Positions 19,573 through 27,788 of a stretch of 64,000 nucleotides of DNA are shown piece by piece. The stretch is from JAFMJV01 sp034436555 (GTDB lineage Bacteria; Chloroflexota; Limnocylindria; Limnocylindrales; CSP1-4): positions 248,001-312,000 of the forward strand of contig DAOTUU010000033.1 in assembly GCA_034436555.1 (NCBI GenBank), given 5' to 3'. Position 1 is the first letter of the stretch. Each line of letters starts with the position of its first letter. The notes below the pieces were generated by a model. It searched no databases, was not told the DNA's origin, and saw only the letters and a list, made by a program, of their open reading frames with translations. The translations under genes were made by a program, and so were the position numbers.

Positions 19573-20261
19573 CGGTCGCGGCGGTCATCCTCGCCACGCC
19601 GCCGGATCTCGGGCCCGGCGACCCGTCGGCGCGTGCCGGGGTCCGGCGCGCCGTGGAGACGGCCTGGGCCGGCGGCGCGATGCCCATCGTCGTGGTCGCA
19701 GCGGATCCCGACGGGCTCCTCGCGGGGGCGCTGGCGGGCAGCCAGGCCACGCTCGTGACGCCCGCCCCTCTCGACACCGGCCCGATGGCGCACCTCGCGC
19801 GCGGGATGCGCGTCGCCGTCGACCTCGTCTCCGGGACCGATGCGGTCCTGGCCTGGCCTGCGCGGTTCGCGTGGGTCGGCCCGGAGACCGTCACCAGCCT
19901 GCTCCAGGCGCACGGCCTGGATCCGGACACGCCGCTGCGACCCCGCTGGCAGGGCGAGGACGGCTGGCCGGTGCTCGTCCCGGTCCCGTGGCTTGCATCC
20001 CGCGAGCCCCGCCGGGCCGGACCATCCCGGGATGACCTGGCCAGCGAACTCCTGGACGCCGACACACCCACCCGATCGCTGGACCTGGGCGATCCGGGCA
20101 GCGTCATCGACCGCACAACGCCCATCGACGCGCTGCCGCCGTACCAGGGTCCGTCAGAGCCCCCGGTCACGCCTCCCGACTGGGGCGCGTCGGTTCCCGA
20201 CGCCATCGAGGAGCTGCCCGCCCGGCCCATCGTCCGGATCGACGCGGGCCACGACGCCTGA
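19569..20261 (+). CDS. MobA-like nucleotidyltransferase-fold protein, degenerate
   Basis: 230 residues with GTG start overlapping the upstream stop. The first ~150 residues follow the Rossmann-like pattern of MobA-type NTP transferases (VAAVILATPP, MPIVVVAADPD, then the TDAVLAWPARFAWV position of the Asp-containing metal motif and VTSLLQAHG). The Gly/Arg/Lys nucleotide signature after strand 1 is replaced by PPDLGPGDPSARAG, so activity is doubtful. The last ~80 residues are Asp/Pro-rich and unstructured. Function unknown. Confidence 0.6.
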   Translation: MTVAAVILATPPDLGPGDPSARAGVRRAVETAWAGGAMPIVVVAADPDGLLAGALAGSQATLVTPAPLDTGPMAHLARGMRVAVDLVSGTDAVLAWPARFAWVGPETVTSLLQAHGLDPDTPLRPRWQGEDGWPVLVPVPWLASREPRRAGPSRDDLASELLDADTPTRSLDLGDPGSVIDRTTPIDALPPYQGPSEPPVTPPDWGASVPDAIEELPARPIVRIDAGHDA

Positions 20262-20405
20262 CGGCGAGCCGGGGACGTCGGACGGCCGCTTACCGCGGAC
20301 GGCGGATCAGACCGTCGGCAGCGACTCCCGCCCGCTAGCATGGCACCAGGTCCCGGCCCGCGGTGACCCTGTCGGGTCCACGGGACGATGGCCGATCGGA
20401 GAGGA

Positions 20406-20426
20406 CCGGCGGGCGTCGTCCGCCGG
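20406..20426 (+). promoter_or_regulatory. leader hairpin upstream of aapJ
   Basis: Perfect 7-bp stem (CCGGCGG / CCGCCGG) with a 7-base loop, ending about ten bases before the GGAGGAG ribosome-binding site of aapJ. It lies in the 187-bp gap that must contain the transporter promoter; no clear promoter hexamers were found there. Confidence 0.4.
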
Positions 20427-20448
20427 CGCAGTGCACGGAGGAGCATCC

Positions 20449-21507
20449 ATGCGACGACGACTCGCGACCCTGCTGGCCGCAGGGACCGCCCTGGCGTCCG
20501 CCACCGGGGTGAGCGCCCAGGACCCGAACCCCTCGCCCACGCCACCGCCCGATGCCCAGGCCGTCCTCGCCACCGTCCAGGCGCGGGGGCATCTCGTGTG
20601 CGGCGTCAACGGCAGCCTGCCCGGCTTCTCGGTCCTGGACGAGGCGACCGGCGCCTACTCCGGCTTCGACGCCGACTTCTGCCGCGCGGTGGCCGCCGCC
20701 GTCCTGGGCGACCCGACCAAGGTGGAGTTCCGACCCCTGACCGCGGCACAGCGCGGCCCCGCGCTGCAGACCGGCGAGGTGGACGTGCTCATCCGGAACA
20801 CGACCTGGACCATCAGCCGCGACAACACGTGGGGCGAGTTCGCGCCCACCACGTTCTATGACGGCCAGGGCCTGATGGTCCGCGGCGACCTCGGGGTGTC
20901 GAGCCTGGAGGACCTCGCGGGCGCCACCATCTGCGTCCAGTCGGGCACCACCACCGAGCTCAACATCACCGACGCGTTCCGGGCCCGTGGGCTGGAGTTC
21001 ACGCCGCTCGTGTTCGCCGAGATCGACCCCACGTATGCGGCCTATGACGAGGGCCGCTGCGACGCGGTCACCAGCGACCGGTCCCAGCTGGCCGGGCGGC
21101 GCACCACGTTCGCGGATCCCGCGGCCCACGTCATCCTGGACGACGTGCTGTCCAAGGAGCCGCTCGGCCCGGTCGTGCCCATGGGCGACCCCCAGTGGTT
21201 CGACATCGTGAAGTGGGTCGTGTTCGCGACGTTCGAGGCCGAGGAGCTGGGCATCACGAGCGAGAACGTCGCGTCCATGGTCGGCGGCGACGATCCCGTG
21301 GTGCGCCGGTTCCTGGGCGACGAGGGCGACCTCGGCCAGGCGATGGCGCTGTCCAACGATTTCGTGGTCAAGGTCATCTCCGGGGTCGGCAACTACGGCG
21401 AGATCTTCGCGCGGAACCTGGGACCGGACACGCCGTTCGCGCTGGAGCGCGGCCTGAACGCCCTGTGGAAGGACGGCGGGCTGCTCTACTCGCCACCCTT
21501 CCGCTGA
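20449..21507 (+). CDS. aapJ: amino-acid ABC transporter substrate-binding protein (AapJ-like)
   Basis: 352 residues. Captures amino acids outside the membrane for the AapQMP permease. Signal peptide MRRRLATLLAAGTALASATGVSA; the mature protein is a type II periplasmic-binding fold with LVCGVNGSLPGFSVLD, YSGFDADFCRAVAAAV and RNTTWTISRDN, all close to AapJ of general L-amino-acid systems. Cys in CGVNG and CVQSG may form the family disulfide. Strong SD GGAGGAG seven bases before ATG 20449. No lipobox Cys was seen, so how it stays near a monoderm membrane is unclear. Confidence 0.9.
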   Translation: MRRRLATLLAAGTALASATGVSAQDPNPSPTPPPDAQAVLATVQARGHLVCGVNGSLPGFSVLDEATGAYSGFDADFCRAVAAAVLGDPTKVEFRPLTAAQRGPALQTGEVDVLIRNTTWTISRDNTWGEFAPTTFYDGQGLMVRGDLGVSSLEDLAGATICVQSGTTTELNITDAFRARGLEFTPLVFAEIDPTYAAYDEGRCDAVTSDRSQLAGRRTTFADPAAHVILDDVLSKEPLGPVVPMGDPQWFDIVKWVVFATFEAEELGITSENVASMVGGDDPVVRRFLGDEGDLGQAMALSNDFVVKVISGVGNYGEIFARNLGPDTPFALERGLNALWKDGGLLYSPPFR

Positions 21508-21524
21508 TCGCCCGGCCACCTGAT

Positions 21525-21559
21525 CGACGCCCGGCCGGCACACGCCGCGCCGGGCGTCG
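21525..21559 (+). terminator. intercistronic stem-loop between aapJ and aapQ
   Basis: Perfect 11-bp stem (CGACGCCCGGC / GCCGGGCGTCG) with a 13-base loop, 17 bases after the aapJ stop. There is no T-run. Such hairpins after a binding-protein gene usually stabilise its mRNA or attenuate downstream expression, so that more binding protein than permease is made. Confidence 0.65.
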
Positions 21560-21580
21560 CCTCACCCGAGGGCGCCCGGC

Positions 21581-22780
21581 ATGACCGACCGTCCGTCGAC
21601 GCCATCGCGACCGTCCGTCGGCGCGGCCACGCCACCCTGGCGCGACGTGCGGGTCCTGGGTGCGCTCACCCAGGCGGCCGTGCTCGGCGCGGTCGGGGTC
21701 GTCGCGTGGTTCCTGGTGGGCAACCTCCTGGGCGGCATGTCGCTGCGCGGGCTGTCGTTCGCGCCCACGTTCCTGGGCACGACCGCCGGGTTCGAGATCG
21801 CCGAGACCACCATCTCCTACACGCCCACGGACACCTACGCCCGGGCGCTCCTGGCCGGTCTCGCAAACACGCTGCTGGTGGCGGTCCTGGGCATCGTCCT
21901 GTCGACCATCCTGGGCGTCCTGGCGGGCGTCGCCCGGCTGTCGTCGAACTGGCTCCTGTCCCGCCTCACGGCAGGGTACGTGGAGCTGTTCCGGAACACG
22001 CCGCTGCTGGTGCAGCTGTTCCTGCTCTATTTCGTGGTGTTCCTCCAGCTGCCCGCCGTCCGAGACTCGATCGTGGTCGGGGACGCCGTGTACCTCAACC
22101 AGCGGGGCATCAGCCTGCCGCGTCCGATGCCGGCGGCCGGGGCCGAGGTGTTCCTGGTCGCGCTGGCGGCGGGCATCGGGCTCGCGGTGGCCGTCCGCCG
22201 ATGGGCCTCCCGACCACGCGCGGACGTCCGGCGCCTGCCGGGTTCGGGCTGGCTTGCGCTCGCGGTCCTCGTCGCGCTGCCCGCGTTCGCCTGGCTCGTC
22301 CAGCCGGCTCCCCCGTTCGGCGTGGATGTCCCCGTGCGCGGCACGTTCAACGTGCGGGGCGGGCTGACCGTCACCCCCGAGTTCGCGGCGCTGCTGCTGA
22401 GCCTCGTGCTCTACACCTCCGCGTTCATCGCGGAGATCGTGCGGGGTGGCATCCAGGCGGTGCCCCGCGGCCAGATCGAGGCCGCCCATGCGCTCGGCCT
22501 GTCCGACGCGGTCGTGCTTCGGCGCGTGGTGCTGCCCCAGGCGATGCGCGTGATCGTGCCCCCGCTCACGAGCCAGTACCTCAACCTGCTCAAGAACTCC
22601 AGCCTGGCCATCGCCATCGGCTATCCCGACCTGTTCAACGTCAGCACGACGGTGGCCAACCAGACCGGCCAGCCGGTGGCCGTGATGGGCCTGGTCATGG
22701 TCACGTACCTGCTGCTCAGCCTCCTGGGCTCCGCGATCATGGGCGTCGTGAACCGGCGCGTGCAGCTGAGGGAGCGCTGA
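21581..22780 (+). CDS. aapQ: amino-acid ABC transporter permease AapQ
   Basis: 399-residue inner-membrane subunit of a HisM/GlnP-type importer. First TM ~28-52; after a ~50-residue outer loop, the permease core starts at YARALLAGLANTLLVAVLG. The motif ELFRNTPLLVQLFLLYF (~140) and the ATPase-coupling EAA loop EAAHALGLSDAVVLRRVVLPQAMR (~300) are clear. The extra TMs between them (~185-260) are typical of AapQ rather than short HisM proteins. Follows aapJ after 73 bases and is 3 bases from aapM. Confidence 0.9.
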   Translation: MTDRPSTPSRPSVGAATPPWRDVRVLGALTQAAVLGAVGVVAWFLVGNLLGGMSLRGLSFAPTFLGTTAGFEIAETTISYTPTDTYARALLAGLANTLLVAVLGIVLSTILGVLAGVARLSSNWLLSRLTAGYVELFRNTPLLVQLFLLYFVVFLQLPAVRDSIVVGDAVYLNQRGISLPRPMPAAGAEVFLVALAAGIGLAVAVRRWASRPRADVRRLPGSGWLALAVLVALPAFAWLVQPAPPFGVDVPVRGTFNVRGGLTVTPEFAALLLSLVLYTSAFIAEIVRGGIQAVPRGQIEAAHALGLSDAVVLRRVVLPQAMRVIVPPLTSQYLNLLKNSSLAIAIGYPDLFNVSTTVANQTGQPVAVMGLVMVTYLLLSLLGSAIMGVVNRRVQLRER

Positions 22781-22783
22781 CCC

Positions 22784-23995
22784 ATGAGCGCCGCCGGACT
22801 GACCATCCGCCCACCGGAGCCGCCTCCTCCCGCGGAGCGGCTGACGGCGTGGGGGTGGGCCCGTCGGAACCTGTTCGGAAGCCCTTCGAGCGCGATCGTC
22901 ACGGTCGTCCTCGCCATCGCCCTCGCCTGGCTCGCGGTGCTGGTCGGGACCTGGGCCCTCACGGCCGCGCGATGGGGTGTCGTCACCGACAACCTGCGGC
23001 TGTTCCTGATCGGTCTGTACCCGCCCGCGGAGGCATGGCGGCCGTGGCTGTGTCTCGCCCTCCTGTCCATCCTGGCGGGGCTCTCCGCCGGTGCCCGGGA
23101 CGGTGCCGCGCGCACCGCGGCGACCTGGCTCGCGGCGGGACAGGCGGCGCTCGCGCTGCTGGTGCTCGCCTCGCCCATGGGCCTCGCGCCGGCGCTGGCG
23201 CTGGCCGCGAGCGGCGGAGCGGTGGTGGCGGCCCGTCTGGTCGCGGCCCGCCGGCCGGTCCGGGCGCGCTGGCTCCGCTGGGGCTGGCTGCTGGCGCTGC
23301 CAGCCGCGTGGCTGCTCCTCGGGGGCTGGTCCGGCGGGCCACTCGTGCGGGTGCCACCCGACTCCTGGGGCGGCCTGCTGCTGACGCTCGTGCTGGCGCT
23401 GGTGAGCATCCTGCTCTCGTTCCCGCTGGGCGTGCTGCTGGCGCTCGGTCGCCGGTCGTCGCTGCGTCTCGTGCGGCTGCTGTGCATCGCGCTCATCGAG
23501 TTGGTGCGAGGCGTCCCGCTGGTGACCATCATCTACCTCGCGGACATCCTGCTGCCCCTGCTGCTGGGCGACGTGCGCATCGACCGCGTGGTGCGTGCCA
23601 TCGGCGGCCTGACCCTGTTCTGCGCGGCGTACGTCGCCGAGAACGTGCGGGGCGGACTCCAGGCCATCCCGCGCGGCCAGGTCGAGGCGGCCCACGCGCT
23701 GGGCATGGGCACCATCGCCATCCATCGGTTCATCATCCTGCCGCAGGCGCTGCGGATGGTCATCCCCGCCAACGTGGGCCTGTTCCTGAGCCTGCTCAAG
23801 GACACCACCTTGGTCATCATCGTGAGCCTGCTGGAGCTGCTGGGCATCGGCCGCGCCGTGCTCGCCCAGCCGGAGTGGCTGGGCACCCAGGTGGAGGTCT
23901 ACGTGTTCGTCGCCGCGGTGTTCTTCGTGCTGTGCTGGACCATCGCACAGGCGAGCTATCGGCTGGAAGCCACGCTGGGGGTCGGCCGACGATGA
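22784..23995 (+). CDS. aapM: amino-acid ABC transporter permease AapM
   Basis: 403-residue partner permease. N-terminal extension with TM ~38-60, three or four more helices, then the core with LIELVRGVPLVTIIYLADI and the EAA loop EAAHALGMGTIAIHRFIILPQALR near 310. C-terminal LLKDTTLVIIVSLLELLGIG is standard for this family. Forms the channel heterodimer with AapQ. Stop overlaps the aapP start (ATGA), so ATPase translation is coupled. Confidence 0.9.
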   Translation: MSAAGLTIRPPEPPPPAERLTAWGWARRNLFGSPSSAIVTVVLAIALAWLAVLVGTWALTAARWGVVTDNLRLFLIGLYPPAEAWRPWLCLALLSILAGLSAGARDGAARTAATWLAAGQAALALLVLASPMGLAPALALAASGGAVVAARLVAARRPVRARWLRWGWLLALPAAWLLLGGWSGGPLVRVPPDSWGGLLLTLVLALVSILLSFPLGVLLALGRRSSLRLVRLLCIALIELVRGVPLVTIIYLADILLPLLLGDVRIDRVVRAIGGLTLFCAAYVAENVRGGLQAIPRGQVEAAHALGMGTIAIHRFIILPQALRMVIPANVGLFLSLLKDTTLVIIVSLLELLGIGRAVLAQPEWLGTQVEVYVFVAAVFFVLCWTIAQASYRLEATLGVGRR

Positions 23996-24756
23996 CACAG
24001 TCGTCGTCGGCCCAGGCGACCCATGGACCCATCATCGAGGTGGTCGAGGTCCACAAGTGGTTCGGCGACCATCACGTGCTGCGGGGCGTCTCGCTGGAGG
24101 TGATGCCCAGCGAGGTGGTGGTCATCTTCGGGCCGTCCGGGAGCGGCAAGAGCACCCTCATCCGGACCATCAACCGGCTCGAGACGCACCAGCGGGGCCG
24201 CATCGTGGTGGATGGCATCGAGCTCACGAACGACATCCGCAACATCGCCCAGGTGCGTCGCGAGATCGGCATGGTGTTCCAGCAGTTCAACCTGTTCCCG
24301 CACCTCACGGTGCTGGACAACGTGACGCTCGCACCGGTCCAGGTGCGCGGCTGGAAGGCGGAGCGCGCACGGACCGTGGCGATGGAGCTGCTCACCCGCG
24401 TGGGCATCCCGGAGCAGGCGGGCAAGTACCCCGCCCAGCTGTCGGGCGGCCAGCAGCAGCGCGTGGCGATCGCGCGGGCGCTCGCGATGCAGCCGCGCAT
24501 CATGCTGTTCGACGAGCCCACCTCCGCGCTCGATCCGGAGATGATCAACGAGGTCCTGGAGGTGATGCGGGAGCTCGCCGCGAGCGGCATGACGATGCTG
24601 TGCGTGACCCACGAGATGGGGTTCGCGCGCGCCGTCGCGGACCGGATGGTGTTCATGGACGAGGGGTCGATCGTGGAGGTCGGCCCGCCGTCGCGCATCT
24701 TCGAGGCGCCCGCGGAGGAGCGCACCCGCCGGTTCCTCCAGCAGATCCGCCACTGA
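23992..24756 (+). CDS. aapP: amino-acid ABC transporter ATP-binding protein AapP
   Basis: 254-residue ATPase driving AapQM. Walker A GPSGSGKST (~47), Q-loop FQQFNLFPH, signature LSGGQQQRVAIARA, Walker B IMLFDEPTSALD and switch His in CVTHEMGFA are intact. All residues match polar-amino-acid importers of the GlnQ/HisP/AapP group. Last gene of the operon; convergent with aspS, separated by a palindrome-rich 243-bp spacer. Confidence 0.93.
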   Translation: MTQSSSAQATHGPIIEVVEVHKWFGDHHVLRGVSLEVMPSEVVVIFGPSGSGKSTLIRTINRLETHQRGRIVVDGIELTNDIRNIAQVRREIGMVFQQFNLFPHLTVLDNVTLAPVQVRGWKAERARTVAMELLTRVGIPEQAGKYPAQLSGGQQQRVAIARALAMQPRIMLFDEPTSALDPEMINEVLEVMRELAASGMTMLCVTHEMGFARAVADRMVFMDEGSIVEVGPPSRIFEAPAEERTRRFLQQIRH

Positions 24757-24882
24757 CCGCCGGGGTCCGGCGCGAGGGCCACCGGCGCGTGGGCCACCGG
24801 CGCGTGGGCGCGTGGCCCTCCGCCCGTGCGTGGCCCGCCGCCCGTGCGTGGCGCGCTCCGCCCGTGCCACCACCGGTGGCGA

Positions 24883-24960
24883 ATCTCCACGACTCGTGGA
24901 ATCTCGCCACGCGTCGTGGAATCTGTCCACGACTCGTGGAGACCGTCCACGCGCGGCGTC
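24883..24960. repeat. array of 20-bp palindromic repeats between convergent aapP and aspS
   Basis: Units at 24883-24900, 24901-24920 and 24921-24940 share the frame ATCT..CCACG..CGTGGA; a diverged fourth follows at 24941-24960. Units 1 and 3 contain TCCACGACTCGTGGA, a near-perfect palindrome. Just upstream (24780-24865) are shorter repeats of GGGCCACCGGCGCGT and CGCCCGTGCGTGG. Could be multiple intrinsic terminators for the two converging genes, or operator sites. Confidence 0.85.
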
Positions 24961-24999
24961 GCTCCGCGACACACGGCGGGGATGGAGCCGTCCGGGGCG

Positions 25000-26850
25000 T
25001 CAGGCGGTCGGAGGCTCCCCATCGGGTGTCCTGGGCGCGAGCGCCAGGCCCAGCTCCGCCAGCTGCGCCATCTCGATCTCAGAGGGCGCGCCGAGCATCA
25101 GGTCGGATCCGGAGCTCGTCTTGGGGAACGCCATCACCTCCCGGATGTTCGTCTGGTCCGTGAGCAGGGCCGCCCAGCGGTCCACCCCCAGGGCGATCCC
25201 GCCGTGCGGTGGCGCGCCGTATTCGAACGCCTCGAGGATGCCGCTGAACTTGGCCTCCTGCTGTTCCGGGGAGTGACCCATCAGCGCGAACGAGCTGGAC
25301 AGCCTCTCTCGCGTGTGGAACCGCACCGAGCCGCCGCCCAGCTCCCAGCCGTTGAGCGCCAGGTCGTACTGCTGCGCGCGGGCACGACCGGCCGGATCAT
25401 CGGGGCCGGGCCGGAAGGGATCGCCGCTCGCGGTCACGAGCAACTCCTCGTCCTCCGGCAGCACACCGCTGAACGGGTTGTGGGTGGCGTCCCAGCGACC
25501 GTTGTCGGCGTCCCACTGGTACATCGGGAACTGATGCACCCAGACATACGCGAGCACCGCGGGATCGCCCAGGCCCAGGCGCGTCGCGACCTCGATGCGC
25601 ACCTTGCCCAGCGCCTCCTGGGCATGCACGTCGCGGTCGGCGACGATGAGCGCAAGGTCACCCGGCAGCGCCCCGCAGGCCTCCGCGATCGCCCGGGCAC
25701 GCCCGGCGCCCACGATCTTCACGATCGAGCCGCGCACCTCGGTCCCTGAATCCGCGGGCAGCGCGACCCACACGAGGCCGCGCGCACCGCCCTTCCGGGC
25801 GACCTCGGTCAGCTCATCGATCTCCTTGCGGGTCGCGCCGCCCATGCCGGGCGCGGCGATGCCCATCACGCGGCCGCCGCCCGCGAGCGCGTCCTCGAAC
25901 ACGCCGAACCCCGACCCCCCGACCGCGGCGGCGAGGTCGTGCAGCTCCACGCCGTAGCGCAGGTCGGGCTTGTCGATGCCGAATCGGTCGATCGCCTCGC
26001 GCCACGTCAGTCGCGGGAACGGGACCTGCGCGATGGGTCGCCCCGGGGTGACGGCCTGGCTGACCGCGATGGCCATCTCCTCCACCCAGGCCATCACGTC
26101 CTCCTCCCCGACGAAGCTCATCTCCAGGTCCAGCTGGGTGAACTCCGGCTGGCGGTCTCCCCGCAGGTCCTCGTCACGGAAGCAGCGCGCGATCTGGAAG
26201 TAGCGGTCCATGCCCGCCACCATCAGCAGCTGCTTGAGCTGCTGGGGCGACTGGGGCAGCGCGTACACGTTGCCCGGCTGGAGCCGCGACGGCACCACGA
26301 AATCCCGGGCACCCTCCGGCGTGGACTTGATGAGCAGCGGCGTCTCCACCTCCACGAATCCCGCGGCATGGTGCGCCTCGCGGATCGCCTGGACCAGGCG
26401 ACCGCGCGCCAGGATGCGCTTCTGGAGCGGCTCGCGACGCAGATCCAGGTAGCGGTAGCGCAGCCGGATGGACTCGTCGACCGGGGCATCGGGGTCGTTG
26501 ATCAGGAACGGCGTGTTGCGAGCGGTCGACAGGATCCGGATGCCGCTCGCGCGAAGCTCCACGTCCCCCGTGGCCAGCCTGGGATTGTGCGTCCCCTCCA
26601 GGCGCTCCGCGATCCGGCCGGTCACCTGGAGCACGAACTCCGAGCGCACCCCGGAGGCGACCGCGTGCGCCTCGGGCGCCTCCTCGGCGTCGAGCACCAC
26701 CTGGGTGATGCCGTACCGGTCCCGCAGGTCGATGAAGATCAGCTGGCCCAGGTCTCGGCGACGGTGGACCCAGCCCGACAGGGAGACGGTGCGGCCGACG
26801 TGCTCGGGGCGCGCGTCGGCGCAGGTGAGATCGCGGTAGGAGGTCTTCAT
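25000..26850 (-). CDS. aspS: aspartyl-tRNA synthetase
   Basis: Charges tRNA-Asp. 616 residues from ATG 26850 (MKTSYRDLTCADARPEHVG). OB-fold anticodon domain at ~15-110 (VSLSGWVHRRRDLGQLIFIDLRD-type strand set), class II motif 1 near 165, motif 2 FRDEDLRGDRQPEFTQLD at ~220, bacterial GAD insertion ~290-425, and motif 3 GIALGVDRWAALL near 565. Bacterial type by its GAD domain. Whether it is discriminating or also charges tRNA-Asn cannot be told without knowing if gatCAB is present. Confidence 0.96.
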   Translation of the reverse strand: MKTSYRDLTCADARPEHVGRTVSLSGWVHRRRDLGQLIFIDLRDRYGITQVVLDAEEAPEAHAVASGVRSEFVLQVTGRIAERLEGTHNPRLATGDVELRASGIRILSTARNTPFLINDPDAPVDESIRLRYRYLDLRREPLQKRILARGRLVQAIREAHHAAGFVEVETPLLIKSTPEGARDFVVPSRLQPGNVYALPQSPQQLKQLLMVAGMDRYFQIARCFRDEDLRGDRQPEFTQLDLEMSFVGEEDVMAWVEEMAIAVSQAVTPGRPIAQVPFPRLTWREAIDRFGIDKPDLRYGVELHDLAAAVGGSGFGVFEDALAGGGRVMGIAAPGMGGATRKEIDELTEVARKGGARGLVWVALPADSGTEVRGSIVKIVGAGRARAIAEACGALPGDLALIVADRDVHAQEALGKVRIEVATRLGLGDPAVLAYVWVHQFPMYQWDADNGRWDATHNPFSGVLPEDEELLVTASGDPFRPGPDDPAGRARAQQYDLALNGWELGGGSVRFHTRERLSSSFALMGHSPEQQEAKFSGILEAFEYGAPPHGGIALGVDRWAALLTDQTNIREVMAFPKTSSGSDLMLGAPSEIEMAQLAELGLALAPRTPDGEPPTA

Positions 26851-26859
26851 GAGGTCCCC

Positions 26860-26865
26860 ATGGTA
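26860..26865 (-). promoter_or_regulatory. candidate -10 element of aspS
   Basis: TACCAT on the minus strand, nine bases before ATG 26850, the same start-proximal placement as in several other genes here. Confidence 0.4.
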
Positions 26866-26909
26866 CGGGAGGTCGATGGGGCCCGATCGGCGACCCGGTG
26901 GTGGAAGTC

Positions 26910-26937
26910 GCGGCGGTCGAGCGTCGGAGACCGCCGC
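26910..26937 (-). terminator. strong hairpin in the aspS upstream region
   Basis: Perfect 9-bp stem (GCGGCGGTC / GACCGCCGC) with a 10-base loop. It could terminate transcription arriving from the island gene ending at 27149, or lie in an aspS leader. No T-run. The rest of 26851-27148 shows no gene; this is also where base composition starts to drop. Confidence 0.45.
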
Positions 26938-27148
26938 CGCACCGCGATCGAGTACCGTCGGCGATGGCGCGCAGCTCGGAGTCGCGGGCGCGCGTCCGCG
27001 ATCAGGATGCGATCGTCGAGCGTGGCAACTCAGGGCGCACGGGATTCGTGGCGGGGTCGGCACTCCAACCCGCTGCGCAGCGAAGGTTGCGACGCTGCTC
27101 GACCCTGCGCCAAGGCATCCGTCCTATGTCACGGGGCGAGCCGAGCAA

Positions 27149-27781
27149 TCAGGGATAGTCGCCGGGCTGCCCCACCCTTCGCCGCGACACGGTAAGCCAG
27201 GCCAGGGCGAAAGAGGCCACGAAGACTGCGCTCAACCTCCATAGAGTGTCGGGCCTCGATGTTTCGCGACCCCGGACGGTGGCCATAGCCGTCGGCGGTA
27301 GTTGGCCAGCGCCGACAAGAGACAGGGCATCCTGGAGGTCATGAACGTCCCACACGTCTGGATAGAGCCTTCGGGGTAGCTCGAACGCCACGAGTTCCAC
27401 GCCATCCCCATCCAGCTCCCACGCGACCGTATTCCCGGCGTCAGGTGCCGCGAGATCAGCCGAGGAGACGAGGTACGTGCGACCTTCAACGAATGCGTTC
27501 AGCCCGTGGCAGGCGATGACCTCGTATGTCACGGGGTCGTGCGCCACTGAACCGCGCACGACTCGCTCCACGCTCCAGCGGTGTTGCCGCGGGAAGGCGC
27601 CCGAATCATCCCCTTGGAACGTGCCGATGAACGCATCGCCGGTGGCACTAGCGATGCGCATCGGCGCTCTGCGCTGGAGATCGCAGTCGGCGGCTACCGG
27701 CACCGAAAGGAGCATCACTCCGACCACCCCGCCCGCGACTGCTACCCACAGTGACCGAACGCTGCGAGGTGCGATCTTCAC
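27149..27781 (-). CDS. membrane-anchored extracellular protein, TIMP/NTR-like
   Basis: 210 residues from GTG 27781, eight bases after the protease stop; ATG 27832 would overlap the protease gene. Signal peptide VRSLWVAVAGGVVGVMLLSVPVAA is followed directly by Cys. Then comes an all-beta region: AFIGTFQGDD, WSVERVVRGSV and FVEGRTYLVSS, a pattern seen in bacterial TIMP/netrin-like domains. A C-terminal TM (LSAVFVASFALAWLTV) ends with an Arg-rich cytoplasmic tail. Paired with a secreted protease, so it may bind or restrain it, but this is inference. Base use is less GC-rich than in core genes. Confidence 0.65.
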   Translation of the reverse strand: MKIAPRSVRSLWVAVAGGVVGVMLLSVPVAADCDLQRRAPMRIASATGDAFIGTFQGDDSGAFPRQHRWSVERVVRGSVAHDPVTYEVIACHGLNAFVEGRTYLVSSADLAAPDAGNTVAWELDGDGVELVAFELPRRLYPDVWDVHDLQDALSLVGAGQLPPTAMATVRGRETSRPDTLWRLSAVFVASFALAWLTVSRRRVGQPGDYP

Positions 27782-27788
27782 GAGCAGG

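Noticed and set aside
21374..23998. 874-codon minus-strand open frame opposite aapQ/aapM
   Set aside because: Gln/Arg/Pro-rich shadow of the permease genes, which have TM segments and EAA loops.
24883..24960. Regular repeats considered as a CRISPR array
   Set aside because: Units are directly adjacent with no spacers and no cas gene is present.
26940..27148. Possible tRNA or leader RNA upstream of aspS
   Set aside because: No T-loop GTTCRA with matching acceptor stem found on either strand; only a simple hairpin at 26910-26937 is supported.
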